A DNA stretch of 6,507 nt from an uncultured Litoreibacter sp. (GTDB lineage Bacteria; Pseudomonadota; Alphaproteobacteria; Rhodobacterales; Rhodobacteraceae). The position numbers and the translations under genes were made by a program. The notes beneath the pieces were generated by a model. It searched no databases. It had not been told where the DNA came from and saw only the letters and a list, made by a program, of their open reading frames with translations. Numbering within the stretch: the stretch's first letter is position 1; each line of letters opens with the position of its first letter. The stretch covers positions 1-6,507 of the forward strand of contig CALFWN010000067.1 of the NCBI GenBank assembly GCA_937928335.1, written 5' to 3'. Shown piece after piece: positions 1 to 6,443 of this stretch.

Positions 1-22
1 CGACCGCCTCGGCCTCTGTCAC
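1..22 (-). CDS. prmC: Possible 5' end of prmC (RF1/RF2 glutamine methyltransferase), cut by the window edge
   Basis: Only about seven codons are visible, starting with GTG at 22-20 and reading M-T-E-A-E-A-V. The GTG shares bases with the prfA stop codon in a GTGA overlap, the arrangement expected of translationally coupled genes. A GAGGGG purine run lies just upstream inside the last prfA codons and could act as ribosome binding site, although the spacing is short. PrmC (HemK) methylates the glutamine of the GGQ loop of release factors, and prmC directly follows prfA in very many bacteria. The identity is inferred from that gene order; the visible residues are too few to show it. Any other short-overlap downstream gene would look the same here. 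Confidence 0.4.
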
Positions 23-1071
23 AGCCCCTCATCCGCCAAAAGCTGCGCCTGCGCATCTGCGGTCAGGGCGTCGATGATCTCATCCAGATCGCCCTGCATC
101 ACCTGATCGAGCTTGTAGAGCGTCAGGTTGATGCGGTGGTCCGACATGCGCCCTTGCGGGAAATTATAGGTGCGGATGCGCTCGGAACGGTCGCCGGAAC
201 CCACCTGCGCCTTGCGGTCGGCAGAGCGCGCGTCGTCAATCTTCTGACGCTCCAGATCATAGAGGCGCGCACGGAGCACCTGCATGGCGATCTCGCGATT
301 GCGGTGCTGGGATTTCTCGGAGCTGACCACGATAATGCCGGAGGGGATATGGGTGATACGCACCGCTGAATCCGTGGTGTTGACGTGCTGGCCGCCCGCG
401 CCCGAGGCACGCATCGTGTCGATGCGGATATCCGTGGCGGGGATGTCGATATCGACCTCCTCGGCTTCGGGCAGAACCGCGACGGTGGCAGCGGAGGTGT
501 GGATGCGACCGCCGCTTTCGGTCACAGGCACGCGCTGCACCCGGTGCACGCCGCTTTCATATTTCAGCCGGGCGAACACCCCTGCCCCTTTGACATGGGC
601 GGTCACTTCCTTGATGCCACCCAGCTCGCTTTCCTGCATCTCGATGATGTCGAAGCTCCAGCCGCGGTTCTCTGCGTAGCGGCGGTACATGTTCAGCAGA
701 TCGCCTGCAAAAAGCGCAGCCTCGTCGCCGCCGGTGCCGGGGCGAATCTCGATCATGGCGGGTTTGGCGTCGGCGGCGTCCTTGGGCAGGAGCGCCAGCC
801 GGATCGAGGCCTCTGCCTCAGGCAGCTGCGCGCGCAGCTCGGACAGCTCCTCCTCGGCCAGTTCCTTCATTTCGGGATCGCTCAGCATGGCCTCGGCATT
901 TGCGATGCCGTCGATAATGGCGCGGAAACCTGCGACCTCTTCGGCGACGGGTTTCAGTTCTGCATATTCGCGGCTGATGGCGGCAATGTCATCCGTGGCG
1001 CCCGAGGCGAGCTGCGCTTCGAGGAACTCAAAGCGTTGCGTGATCTGGGCGAGTTTATCTTGGGCTACCAT
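19..1071 (-). CDS. prfA: Peptide chain release factor 1 (RF1)
   Basis: RF1 recognises UAA and UAG stop codons in the ribosomal A site and triggers hydrolysis of the peptidyl-tRNA ester. The protein is 350 residues, near the usual 350-360. It has an N-terminal helical region rich in Glu/Ala (about 1-100). The conserved R-P-G-T-G-G-D-E-A stretch is at about 110-118. The stop-codon recognition tripeptide P-V-T is at 182-184, the P-x-T form typical of RF1 and unlike the S-P-F of RF2. The catalytic G-G-Q is at 226-228, with Gln228 the expected PrmC methylation site. The ATG at 1071 is preferred because [10 protein letters not shown] matches family N-termini. A TTG 36 bases upstream would add 12 unconserved residues. 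No strong Shine-Dalgarno is visible. Its stop overlaps a probable prmC start, and a small plus-strand gene diverges from it with 54 bp between starts. Confidence 0.97.
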   Translation of the reverse strand: MVAQDKLAQITQRFEFLEAQLASGATDDIAAISREYAELKPVAEEVAGFRAIIDGIANAEAMLSDPEMKELAEEELSELRAQLPEAEASIRLALLPKDAADAKPAMIEIRPGTGGDEAALFAGDLLNMYRRYAENRGWSFDIIEMQESELGGIKEVTAHVKGAGVFARLKYESGVHRVQRVPVTESGGRIHTSAATVAVLPEAEEVDIDIPATDIRIDTMRASGAGGQHVNTTDSAVRITHIPSGIIVVSSEKSQHRNREIAMQVLRARLYDLERQKIDDARSADRKAQVGSGDRSERIRTYNFPQGRMSDHRINLTLYKLDQVMQGDLDEIIDALTADAQAQLLADEGL

Positions 1072-1089
1072 GCTGTCTCTGCTGCCCGA

Positions 1090-1119
1090 TTGGCACGGGG
1101 TGGTCAACTATGCTATTGT
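1090..1119 (+). promoter_or_regulatory. Candidate promoter for the small secreted protein gene, giving a leaderless mRNA
   Basis: TTGGCA at 1090-1095 and TATTGT at 1114-1119 are separated by 18 bp and resemble sigma-70 -35 and -10 boxes. The -10 box ends only 6 bp before the ATG at 1126, so transcription would begin at or next to the start codon. No Shine-Dalgarno-like purine run precedes the ATG, which fits leaderless translation. A second -10-like hexamer, TATGCT at 1109-1114, is only 13 bp from the -35 and less likely. This is inference from sequence only. Confidence 0.35.
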
Positions 1120-1125
1120 CGCGCG

Positions 1126-1359
1126 ATGAGACTTTCTGTCGTGATACTTGTGCTCTTGAGCATCGCGGTTGGGACGCAGTCAATGGCGCAAGCGCGTAAA
1201 ACGGTAGAGTGTTATTGCACGGATAAGGCCGGGACGCGGGTTGAGCTGGGCGAGACCAGATGTTTGAGCGTCGGCGGGCGCATGTTTACGGCCCGTTGCG
1301 AGATGTCCCTGAATGTGCCGATGTGGCGCGAGCAACAGGGCGGCTGCCTGACAGGCTAG
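1126..1359 (+). CDS. Small secreted cysteine-rich protein of unknown function (77 residues)
   Basis: The product begins with a classic signal peptide: M-R-L, a hydrophobic core at about residues 4-16, then a likely cleavage near residues 20-23 (S-M-A or A-Q-A). The mature part is about 54 residues with five cysteines (29, 31, 46, 58, 74), including a C-Y-C pair, so one or two disulfides are likely in the periplasm. I recall similar small proteins with C-Y-C-T-D and S-V-G-G-R motifs in Rhodobacteraceae, but no function. The start was chosen because the signal peptide begins exactly there; the frame stays open upstream only as a shadow of prfA. It is the only plus-strand gene in the window, lying between two minus-strand genes and ending 6 bp from the convergent DUF1499 gene. 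The real gene is well supported; its role is unknown. Confidence 0.8.
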   Translation: MRLSVVILVLLSIAVGTQSMAQARKTVECYCTDKAGTRVELGETRCLSVGGRMFTARCEMSLNVPMWREQQGGCLTG

Positions 1360-1365
1360 AGCTGC

Positions 1366-1812
1366 TCAGAGCTGGCTCAGCCAGCCTTCGACACGCTTTC
1401 GGTTGACGCCCATATCTGCCAGCCCGAACCGCAGCCGCGAGAATATCCGAACCGCGCTGCCCCCCTCCGCCGGAACCACCTTGACCGTGGCAATGTCGGG
1501 AAAGCCCCAGAGGGCGGAGCGGGTCACGTAGCTTGCCACGCCCTCGCTCAGGTTGCCGGCCACCCGGTCGGTGCGCGCGGTGGCCATGATGATCGCTTCC
1601 AGCCGGACGGCCAGAACCTCGGGCGGTATCGGGTAGATCTCGGGCTTGATATCGCCGCCCGGGCGAACCAGCACATGGCCGGGATAGCCCGGCTTTTCCA
1701 CGCCTTCGGGGTCGAGATTGACCTCTGCCGCGTCAATCGGCGACAGGCGCACATAGAGCATCAGTGCACCCACGGCCAAGACAACCGCGATCAGGACGTA
1801 TTTCGTGATCAC
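1366..1812 (-). CDS. DUF1499 family protein with an N-terminal membrane anchor
   Basis: The 148-residue product starts with a hydrophobic segment (about residues 4-21) that could be a membrane anchor or uncleaved signal, so most of the chain should be periplasmic. Residues about 60-147 carry features I associate with DUF1499: R-S-A-L-W-G-F-P-D near 98-106, an F-S-R-L-R-F-G segment near 124-130, and D-M-G-V-N-R-K-R near 133-140. The family has no established biochemical role that I can name. The start is GTG at 1812, supported by an AGGAAGG Shine-Dalgarno about 8 bp upstream. Only 30 bp separate it from the ispG stop, with no visible promoter or terminator between, so it is probably co-transcribed with ispG. 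That arrangement does not by itself indicate a role in isoprenoid synthesis. Confidence 0.9.
   Translation of the reverse strand: MITKYVLIAVVLAVGALMLYVRLSPIDAAEVNLDPEGVEKPGYPGHVLVRPGGDIKPEIYPIPPEVLAVRLEAIIMATARTDRVAGNLSEGVASYVTRSALWGFPDIATVKVVPAEGGSAVRIFSRLRFGLADMGVNRKRVEGWLSQL
1371..1385. terminator. Short perfect hairpin at the convergent gene ends, possible weak terminator
   Basis: GCTGGC and GCCAGC form a perfect 6-bp inverted repeat around a 3-base centre (TCA). It begins 12 bp after the stop of the plus-strand small gene and lies inside the last codons of the convergent DUF1499 gene. No T-run follows on either strand, so it lacks the standard intrinsic-terminator tail. It may simply be coding sequence that happens to be symmetrical. 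Confidence 0.2.
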
Positions 1813-1842
1813 TGCCGTTTCCTTCCTGCTCCGAAAAAGGCG

Positions 1843-2964
1843 CTACTCAGCCGCCACGGCCTCGGCATCAAGCTCGGCCGCGCGTTGCTCGACCAGCTCG
1901 ACGATATGGTCGACCATGCCTGCATTGCTTTGCTTGTGATCCTGCTTGCCCGCCATATAGATCATGCCGGAGCCCGCACCGCCGCCGGTGAAGCCCACAT
2001 CGGTCATCAGCGCCTCACCCGGCCCGTTCACCACACAGCCAATGATGGAAAGGCTCATCGGGGTCTTGATATGCTCCAGCCGTTTTTCCAGCTCGGCCAC
2101 GGTGGCGATCACGTCAAAGCCCTGACGCGCGCAGCTTGGGCAAGAGATGATATTGACGCCGCGATGGCGCAGGCCAAGGGATTTGAGGATCTCATAGCCG
2201 ACCTTCACCTCTTCAACAGGGTCCGCCGAGAGCGACACCCGGATCGTGTCGCCAATGCCCATCCACAAGAGATTGCCCAGCCCGATGGCTGATTTGATGG
2301 TGCCGGAGACCAGCCCGCCCGCCTCCGTGATGCCCAGATGAATGGGCGCATCCGTGGCCTCTGCCAGGCCTTGATAGGCGGCGGCGGCAAGAAACACGTC
2401 GGAGGCCTTGCAGCTGATCTTGTAGTTTTGAAAATCATTGTCTTCGAGGATGCGGATATGGTCGAGCCCGCTTTCGATCATCGCCTCGGGGCAAGGTTCC
2501 GCGTATTTGTCCAGCAGGTGCTTTTCCAGCGAGCCTGCATTGACGCCAATGCGGATGGAACATCCGTGGTCCTTGGCGGCCTTGATCACCTCGCGCACGC
2601 GGGTCGCGTCGCCGATATTGCCGGGGTTGATGCGCAGGCAGGCGGCACCAGCCTCGGCCGCCTCGATGGCGCGTTTATAGTGGAAATGGATGTCGGCCAC
2701 GATGGGGACCGGGCTTTCGGCGCAAATCTCTTTCAGCGCGCGGGCCGAGGCCTCGTCGGGGGCAGAGACCCGCACGATATCGGCACCAGCCTCGGCGCAG
2801 GCCTGCACCTGTTCAATGGTCGCCTTGATGTCGGTGGTGATGGTGTTGGTCATCGTCTGCACGGTGATGGGCGCGTCGCCACCCACAGGCACGTTTCCCA
2901 CCATGATCTGACGGGAGCTGCGCCGGTCGATCTGGCGCCAGGGGCGAATTGCGTGAAGCGACAT
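1843..2964 (-). CDS. ispG: 4-hydroxy-3-methylbut-2-enyl diphosphate synthase (IspG/GcpE)
   Basis: IspG reductively converts 2-C-methyl-D-erythritol 2,4-cyclodiphosphate to HMBPP, the penultimate step of the MEP isoprenoid pathway, in the cytoplasm, using a [4Fe-4S] cluster and usually flavodoxin or ferredoxin. The 373-residue length is normal for the bacterial form. The TIM-barrel part spans about residues 15-265, with T-V-Q-T-M-T-N near the start, V-A-D-I-H-F-H at 89-95 and R-I-N-P-G-N at 111-116. The C-terminal cluster domain has Cys275, Cys278, Cys310 and Glu317, with the C-P-S-C and G-C-V-V-N-G-P-G-E motifs in the same spacing as the E. coli ligands. The ATG at 2964 has an AGCAGG-like ribosome site upstream. 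The gene follows the rodZ-like gene by 87 bp holding a stem-loop and a candidate promoter, and leads into the DUF1499 gene. Confidence 0.97.
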   Translation of the reverse strand: MSLHAIRPWRQIDRRSSRQIMVGNVPVGGDAPITVQTMTNTITTDIKATIEQVQACAEAGADIVRVSAPDEASARALKEICAESPVPIVADIHFHYKRAIEAAEAGAACLRINPGNIGDATRVREVIKAAKDHGCSIRIGVNAGSLEKHLLDKYAEPCPEAMIESGLDHIRILEDNDFQNYKISCKASDVFLAAAAYQGLAEATDAPIHLGITEAGGLVSGTIKSAIGLGNLLWMGIGDTIRVSLSADPVEEVKVGYEILKSLGLRHRGVNIISCPSCARQGFDVIATVAELEKRLEHIKTPMSLSIIGCVVNGPGEALMTDVGFTGGGAGSGMIYMAGKQDHKQSNAGMVDHIVELVEQRAAELDAEAVAAE

Positions 2965-2998
2965 GCGGGCTGACCTGCTCTAAATTGCCAATACAAGA

Positions 2999-3027
2999 GA
3001 TATAGAAGCGCGGGGCGCAGGCCGCAA
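2999..3027 (-). promoter_or_regulatory. Candidate sigma-70-type promoter for ispG
   Basis: Read on the minus strand, TTGCGG (3027-3022) and TATATC (3004-2999) are separated by exactly 17 bp. Transcription would begin near 2992, leaving a 5' untranslated leader of about 28 bases before the ispG ATG at 2964. The -35 half sits within the stem-loop at 3016-3042. The -10 matches the consensus at four of six positions. No experimental evidence is available here. Confidence 0.4.
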
Positions 3028-3042
3028 TCCGTCAGGCCTGCG
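3016..3042 (-). terminator. Stem-loop downstream of the rodZ-like gene, possible terminator
   Basis: CGCAGGCC (3016-3023) and GGCCTGCG (3035-3042) form a perfect 8-bp stem with an 11-base loop, starting 9 bp after the rodZ-like stop. It could end that transcript, but the sequence that follows on the minus strand is C-rich (CCCCGCGCTTC) with no clear U-tract. An alternative 6-bp pairing, GCCGCA with TGCGGC (3021-3044), overlaps it. It also overlaps the candidate -35 box of ispG, so it could be a DNA binding site. Confidence 0.4.
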
Positions 3043-3051
3043 GCAGAAGGT

Positions 3052-4299
3052 CTATTCCGAGACGATCGCGTCCTGTGGCTCCGCCTCAGCGTCCACAGCG
3101 GTTGCGGCCATCGCGGTCAGGGTCTCGGCCAGAAGCGGTTCTGCATCGGGGTCCGCCTCGGCATAGACCTCGGTGATGGCATCCACGCCGAGCGCCACGT
3201 TCTTGGCGACAGATGTGCCCGGCCCGGCGGGGCCATAAGTCTTGCCCTGGACATTGAAAAAGAGCGAGCCGGAGTTGCCCGCCCGCAGCAAAGGCTGTTC
3301 TTCGGTGACCGGCAATACATAGCTTTCGCCCGCATCCAGCGTCTTTTCAAACAGGATTGTCCCATCGGCGGAGGCCACGCGGACCCAGGCCGGGCGCACT
3401 GCGAACAGCACCACGTCAGGGGCAGCTTCGGCGACGATCACCGGCGTTGGCGTTACGGGCGGCGCAGGAGCGTCTGCTTCTGTGAGAATCGGGGCCTCGG
3501 CCAGCCGCCAGCTGTCAGTGGCTTGCGCAAGCGCGCCGTTGGAGCGCGGATCAAGCGAGGCAATCGGGCCGTCACGCGCGGTCAGCACCGGGGCCTCCAG
3601 CGCCTGCGGGCGGTAGAGCCGATCCAGCGCATCCGTCGAGGGCGCGGTCAGCCCGGAGGCCACGTCTTCCGCCCCCCCGAGAATGGCGTCGGTCTGAAAA
3701 CCGTCCAGCTCGGCCACGATGCCGGGGGTCTGTTCCACAGGCGCAAACTCGACGCGTTGAATTTCCTGAAGCACGGTCCAGCCGCCATAGCCAAGCAGGC
3801 CGATCAGGCCGACCATGACCGAAAGCGAGCCGATGGCCGCAGGCTCGATCCGGCTGAAGAACCCGTCGCCCACGGGCGCATAGGGCGCCACGGGCTTGAT
3901 GATCGCGTCTTCACCCGCCATGCGCGGGGCGGCGACCTGCTTGCCCCGCCCGCCTGCACCGGTGGCAGCCTTGCTGCCGGACAGCCCCTCGACGCCGGTA
4001 AAGCCGGATTCTTCGCAGAACCGTTGAAAGGCCCAGTCTGGGTCCATGCCCAGAAACCGCGCATAGGAGCGCACATAGCCGGCAATAAAGCCGGGGGTCT
4101 CAAAAACGGAAGGGTCGGAATTCTCGACAGCGGCGATGTAGTTGGCCTTGATCTTCAGCTCACGCTGAACATCGAGCAGCGACTTGCCCATCGTGGCCCG
4201 CTCGCCACGCATGATATCGCCCAGCCGAAGATCATACGCGTCAAAGCCGCGTTTCTCTTCTGCCTCACTGGAGTTTGGATGTGACTTCCGTCCCAGCAT
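3052..4299 (-). CDS. RodZ-like inner-membrane protein with cytoplasmic helix-turn-helix
   Basis: The 415-residue protein has the RodZ layout. RodZ links the MreB cytoskeleton to the wall-synthesis machinery and helps set cell shape; its HTH binds MreB in the family. The cytoplasmic HTH_25-type domain is at about residues 24-90, with R-G-E-R-A-T-M-G-K-S-L, then I-K-A-N-Y-I-A-A-V-E and G-F-I-A-G-Y-V-R-S-Y-A-R. A linker follows, then one membrane helix at about 155-177, then a long Pro/Ala/acidic periplasmic region. A DUF4115-like beta domain lies at about 296-370 (V-L-F-A-V-R-P-A-W-V-R-V to Y-G-P-A-G), followed by an acidic tail. The ATG at 4299 is chosen because an AGAGGCGG ribosome site lies directly upstream and homologs start M-x-G-R; a start at 4392 would add 31 unconserved residues. 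It lies between hemA and ispG. A pure transcription regulator is less likely because of the membrane helix. Confidence 0.85.
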   Translation of the reverse strand: MLGRKSHPNSSEAEEKRGFDAYDLRLGDIMRGERATMGKSLLDVQRELKIKANYIAAVENSDPSVFETPGFIAGYVRSYARFLGMDPDWAFQRFCEESGFTGVEGLSGSKAATGAGGRGKQVAAPRMAGEDAIIKPVAPYAPVGDGFFSRIEPAAIGSLSVMVGLIGLLGYGGWTVLQEIQRVEFAPVEQTPGIVAELDGFQTDAILGGAEDVASGLTAPSTDALDRLYRPQALEAPVLTARDGPIASLDPRSNGALAQATDSWRLAEAPILTEADAPAPPVTPTPVIVAEAAPDVVLFAVRPAWVRVASADGTILFEKTLDAGESYVLPVTEEQPLLRAGNSGSLFFNVQGKTYGPAGPGTSVAKNVALGVDAITEVYAEADPDAEPLLAETLTAMAATAVDAEAEPQDAIVSE

Positions 4300-4354
4300 C
4301 CGCCTCTGCCCGTTACTTGAATCCACAATTTGGTCTTTGCAATTGCGCCACGAT

Positions 4355-4387
4355 TCGTCCCCAGATGGCCCAATTGTCCCCAGACAT
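4355..4387. repeat. Two 9-bp direct repeats, 19 bp apart, upstream of the rodZ-like gene
   Basis: The 9-mer GTCCCCAGA occurs at 4357-4365 and 4376-4384; on the minus strand it reads TCTGGGGAC, followed by A/G-A-A/T bases. A related copy, TTGTCCCCAAA, lies at 4456-4466 inside the 3' end of hemA. The pair sits 58-85 bp upstream of the rodZ-like start, a sensible place for a regulator binding site or a promoter element. I could not find a convincing -35/-10 pair in this 123-bp gap. The repeats are short enough that chance is possible. Confidence 0.35.
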
Positions 4388-4422
4388 AGCACAACTCATC
4401 GTGATGATGCACGTGCAGAAGG

Positions 4423-5646
4423 TTAACCCGCCAGACTGTTTCTACTCAGCGCACATTGTCCCCAAAGTGTGTCCAATGCCTTAACAAGATGGTCCATTGT
4501 TTTTGGATCGTGAACAGGCGACGGGGTGAAGCGCAGCCGCTCCGTGCCGCGTGGCACGGTCGGGAAATTGATGGGCTGCACATAGATGCCATGCTCTTCC
4601 AGCAGCATGTCGGAGATCATCTTGCATTTGACCGGGTCGCCCACATGCACCGGGACAATATGGCTGCCGTGATCAATCAAAGGCAGACCAAGGCCGCAAA
4701 GCCGCAGCTTCAGCACCTCAGCACCCTGGCGGTGCTGCTCGCGCAAGGCGGCGTCGGTTTTCAGATGCGCCACGCTCGCAGCAGCGCCTGCAGCGACGGC
4801 AGGCGGCAGGGACGTGGTGAAAATAAAGCCCGGCGCGTAGGAACGGATGGCGTCGCACATCTTGGCGGAGGCCGCGATATAGCCGCCCATGACGCCGTAG
4901 GCCTTGGCCAGCGTGCCGTTGATAATGTCGATCCGGCCCATCAGACCGTCGCGCTCCGCCACGCCGCCACCGCGCGGGCCATACATGCCCACGGCATGTA
5001 CCTCGTCGATATAGGTCAAGGCGCCAAACTCATCCGCCAGATCGCAAATCGCCTCGATCGGAGCGAAATCACCATCCATAGAATAGAGCGATTCAAACGC
5101 GATCAGCTTGGGCGCGTTGGCTGGCAACGCCTCAAGTTTGGCGCGCAGGTCGTCCAGATCATTATGGGCGAAAACCTGCTTGTGGCCGCCATTGCGGCGG
5201 ATGCCCTCGATCATTGAGGCGTGATTCAGCGCGTCCGACAGAATCACCAGGCCGGGAAAGAGCTTGGGCAGCGTGGAAAGCGTCGCGTCATTGGCGATAT
5301 AGGCCGATGTAAACAGGAGCGCCGCTTCCTTGCGGTGCAGATCGGCCAGTTCCGCCTCCAGCCGCTTGTGGTAAACGGTGGTGCCCGAGATGTTGCGCGT
5401 CCCACCCGAGCCCGCGCCCGTGGCATCAATTGCCTCATGCATCGCGGCAAGCACGACAGGGTGTTGGCCCATCCCCAGATAATCATTGCCGCACCAGATC
5501 GTCACGTCGCGCCGGGTGCCGTCCTCACGGGTCCAGACGGCATTCGGAAAATTGCCCCGGTCCCGCTCGACATCAATGAAAGTCCTGTAGCGCCCCTCCT
5601 CATGAAGTCGGTTCAAAGCGGTGTCTAGGAAAGCGTCATAGGACAT
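4423..5646 (-). CDS. hemA: 5-aminolevulinate synthase (C4/Shemin pathway)
   Basis: This PLP enzyme condenses glycine with succinyl-CoA to 5-aminolevulinate, the first committed step to haem and, in phototrophs, bacteriochlorophyll. The 407-residue length equals that of Rhodobacter HemA, and long stretches match as I recall them: [10 protein letters not shown] (51-60), [13 protein letters not shown] (77-89), Y-I-D-E-V-H-A-V-G (212-220) and R-S-Y-A-P-G-F-I-F (268-276). The PLP-binding lysine is Lys248 in [10 protein letters not shown], with Asp214 and His217 at the expected cofactor positions. The ATG at 5646 starts [14 protein letters not shown], as in homologs; a start at 5691 would add 15 unconserved residues. 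A GAGAG ribosome-site-like run lies about 10 bp upstream. It is preceded by an exported-protein gene and followed 123 bp later by the rodZ-like gene. Confidence 0.97.
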   Translation of the reverse strand: MSYDAFLDTALNRLHEEGRYRTFIDVERDRGNFPNAVWTREDGTRRDVTIWCGNDYLGMGQHPVVLAAMHEAIDATGAGSGGTRNISGTTVYHKRLEAELADLHRKEAALLFTSAYIANDATLSTLPKLFPGLVILSDALNHASMIEGIRRNGGHKQVFAHNDLDDLRAKLEALPANAPKLIAFESLYSMDGDFAPIEAICDLADEFGALTYIDEVHAVGMYGPRGGGVAERDGLMGRIDIINGTLAKAYGVMGGYIAASAKMCDAIRSYAPGFIFTTSLPPAVAAGAAASVAHLKTDAALREQHRQGAEVLKLRLCGLGLPLIDHGSHIVPVHVGDPVKCKMISDMLLEEHGIYVQPINFPTVPRGTERLRFTPSPVHDPKTMDHLVKALDTLWGQCALSRNSLAG

Positions 5647-5678
5647 CGGACAAATACTCTCGTGGCTGTGATGAGAGG

Positions 5679-5707
5679 TATATAGACCCAAACCGCCCCC
5701 AAGCCAC
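5679..5707 (-). promoter_or_regulatory. Candidate promoter for hemA
   Basis: On the minus strand TATATA (5684-5679) lies 17 bp downstream of GTGGCT (5707-5702), which matches the -35 consensus at only three positions. The start would be near 5672, giving a leader of about 26 bases before the ATG at 5646. The G-rich spacer makes the A/T-only hexamer stand out. I looked in 5647-5756 for an FNR-type TTGAT-N4-ATCAA site and a PpsR-type TGT-N12-ACA site, as known near hemA in Rhodobacter, and found neither. Confidence 0.35.
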
Positions 5708-5756
5708 AGCTACAAAATGCCGCCCCCACGGCGTTGTGAGATCGGCAGGCCCTCGG

Positions 5757-6380
5757 TCAGTCCGCCACAATGATCCTGCAATCCGCAGCACCTTTCCCGG
5801 CAGAGGCGCAGGCATTGATCGCCCGGCCCCCGTCGCCCCGGTCAAATCCGAAATTCCCGGTGCTGAGCGATATGGCGAAGGCTTTGGGCGATTTCAGCTT
5901 GCGGTAGGCCCCGCGCAACGCGGCATTGGCGGGCCCGCTGACGGTGATCGCGTCGCCGGGCTTGGCACCTTTGGGTGCGACCTCGACCAGAACCTGGCAC
6001 GGCGCAGAGGCCGCGTTGCGGTTCGCGTTGCAATAGGCCAGCGCGGCATCACGGGCGGCAGGAAGGCTGTGAAACTGCCCCACCCCGTTGAGCCACTCGA
6101 CAAACAACCCCTCGCTCGGCGAGATCGCGACCGCCCCATAGGACGGGATCGCCTCACCAAGCGTCGTCAGCACGTCGCCAATGGATTGTCTGGCATTTTC
6201 CAGCCGCGCCCGGTCTGTTTGCGGGACCAGGGCCTCGTTAAACGCAATGGCGGGTTTTGCATTGGCGCGTGGCAGAACCTTGCGCGCCTCCTTGAAGCTG
6301 AGCGGCTCGGCCAAAGCGCCGCCCGTCATCAAAACCGCTGACAGGGCAATAGCTGCTACCGCTTTCACATCAAATTTCAT
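5757..6380 (-). CDS. Exported protein of unknown function with two cysteine-pair modules
   Basis: The 207-residue product has a clear signal peptide (K at 2 and 6, hydrophobic core 8-20, likely cleavage after A-L-A at 24), so it should be periplasmic or secreted. The C-terminal half holds two similar modules. One is A-L-A-Y-C with a second Cys 11 residues on, then Q-V-L-V (Cys117, Cys128). The other is A-I-N-A-C with a second Cys 10 residues on, then R-I-I-V (Cys191, Cys201). This resembles DUF4189-like cysteine-paired repeats, but I cannot assign the family firmly. The ATG at 6380 has an AGGGA ribosome site about 7 bp upstream. It lies 110 bp upstream of hemA on the same strand. It has no PLP-enzyme motifs, so any label linking it to aminolevulinate synthase would come only from its position. 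Confidence 0.82.
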   Translation of the reverse strand: MKFDVKAVAAIALSAVLMTGGALAEPLSFKEARKVLPRANAKPAIAFNEALVPQTDRARLENARQSIGDVLTTLGEAIPSYGAVAISPSEGLFVEWLNGVGQFHSLPAARDAALAYCNANRNAASAPCQVLVEVAPKGAKPGDAITVSGPANAALRGAYRKLKSPKAFAISLSTGNFGFDRGDGGRAINACASAGKGAADCRIIVAD

Positions 6381-6414
6381 CGCTCATCCCTGCCTAACGC
6401 TCCGAATAGGCGGC

Positions 6415-6443
6415 ATTATTGCGGTTTGCCGCAATAGTCACAA
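6415..6443 (-). promoter_or_regulatory. Good sigma-70-type promoter for the exported-protein gene
   Basis: On the minus strand TTGTGA (6443-6438) and AATAAT (6420-6415) are separated by exactly 17 bp; the -10 matches the consensus at five of six positions. Transcription would start near 6408, leaving a leader of about 28 bases with the AGGGA ribosome site before the ATG at 6380. This is the strongest promoter-like sequence in the window. It could also serve hemA downstream if no terminator intervenes; I see none between 5647 and 5756. Confidence 0.5.
6417..6436. promoter_or_regulatory. Perfect 8-bp inverted repeat within the promoter, operator-like
   Basis: TATTGCGG (6417-6424) and CCGCAATA (6429-6436) are perfectly complementary arms separated by four bases (TTTG). 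The dyad fills the spacer and most of the -10 box of the promoter at 6415-6443, the place where a dimeric repressor would block RNA polymerase. As RNA it could also form a hairpin, but no U-tract follows. No regulator can be named from the sequence. Confidence 0.45.

Noticed and set aside
1072..1107. A longer prfA beginning at TTG 1107
   Set aside because: The added 12 residues do not resemble RF1 N-termini. The ATG at 1071 gives a normal start and length.
385..1359. A 324-codon plus-strand open frame ending with the small secreted protein
   Set aside because: Most of it is antisense to prfA and has no homology-like features. Only the final 77 codons, beginning with a signal peptide at 1126, look real.
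1675..2973. Plus-strand open frames opposite DUF1499 and ispG (1675-2292 and 2338-2973)
   Set aside because: Both are antisense to well-identified genes and have the composition of mirror frames, with no signal peptide or motif.
3523..4284. A long plus-strand open frame opposite the rodZ-like gene
   Set aside because: It is rich in Arg, Gly and His, with no recognisable domain, as expected for antisense frames in GC-rich DNA. The minus-strand RodZ-like protein is clearly the real product.
4408..4417. The 10-bp palindrome TGCACGTGCA just after hemA as a terminator
   Set aside because: A palindrome with no loop cannot form a useful RNA hairpin, and no T-run follows. It could be a binding site, but nothing else supports that.
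4456..5217. A 253-codon plus-strand open frame opposite hemA
   Set aside because: It lies wholly within the strongly supported hemA coding region and shows no domain. It is a shadow frame.
5647..5756. FNR-type or PpsR-type control sites upstream of hemA
   Set aside because: Neither TTGAT-N4-ATCAA nor TGT-N12-ACA was found in this gap. The only partial symmetry (GCTGTG/CACAGC) is short and widely spaced.
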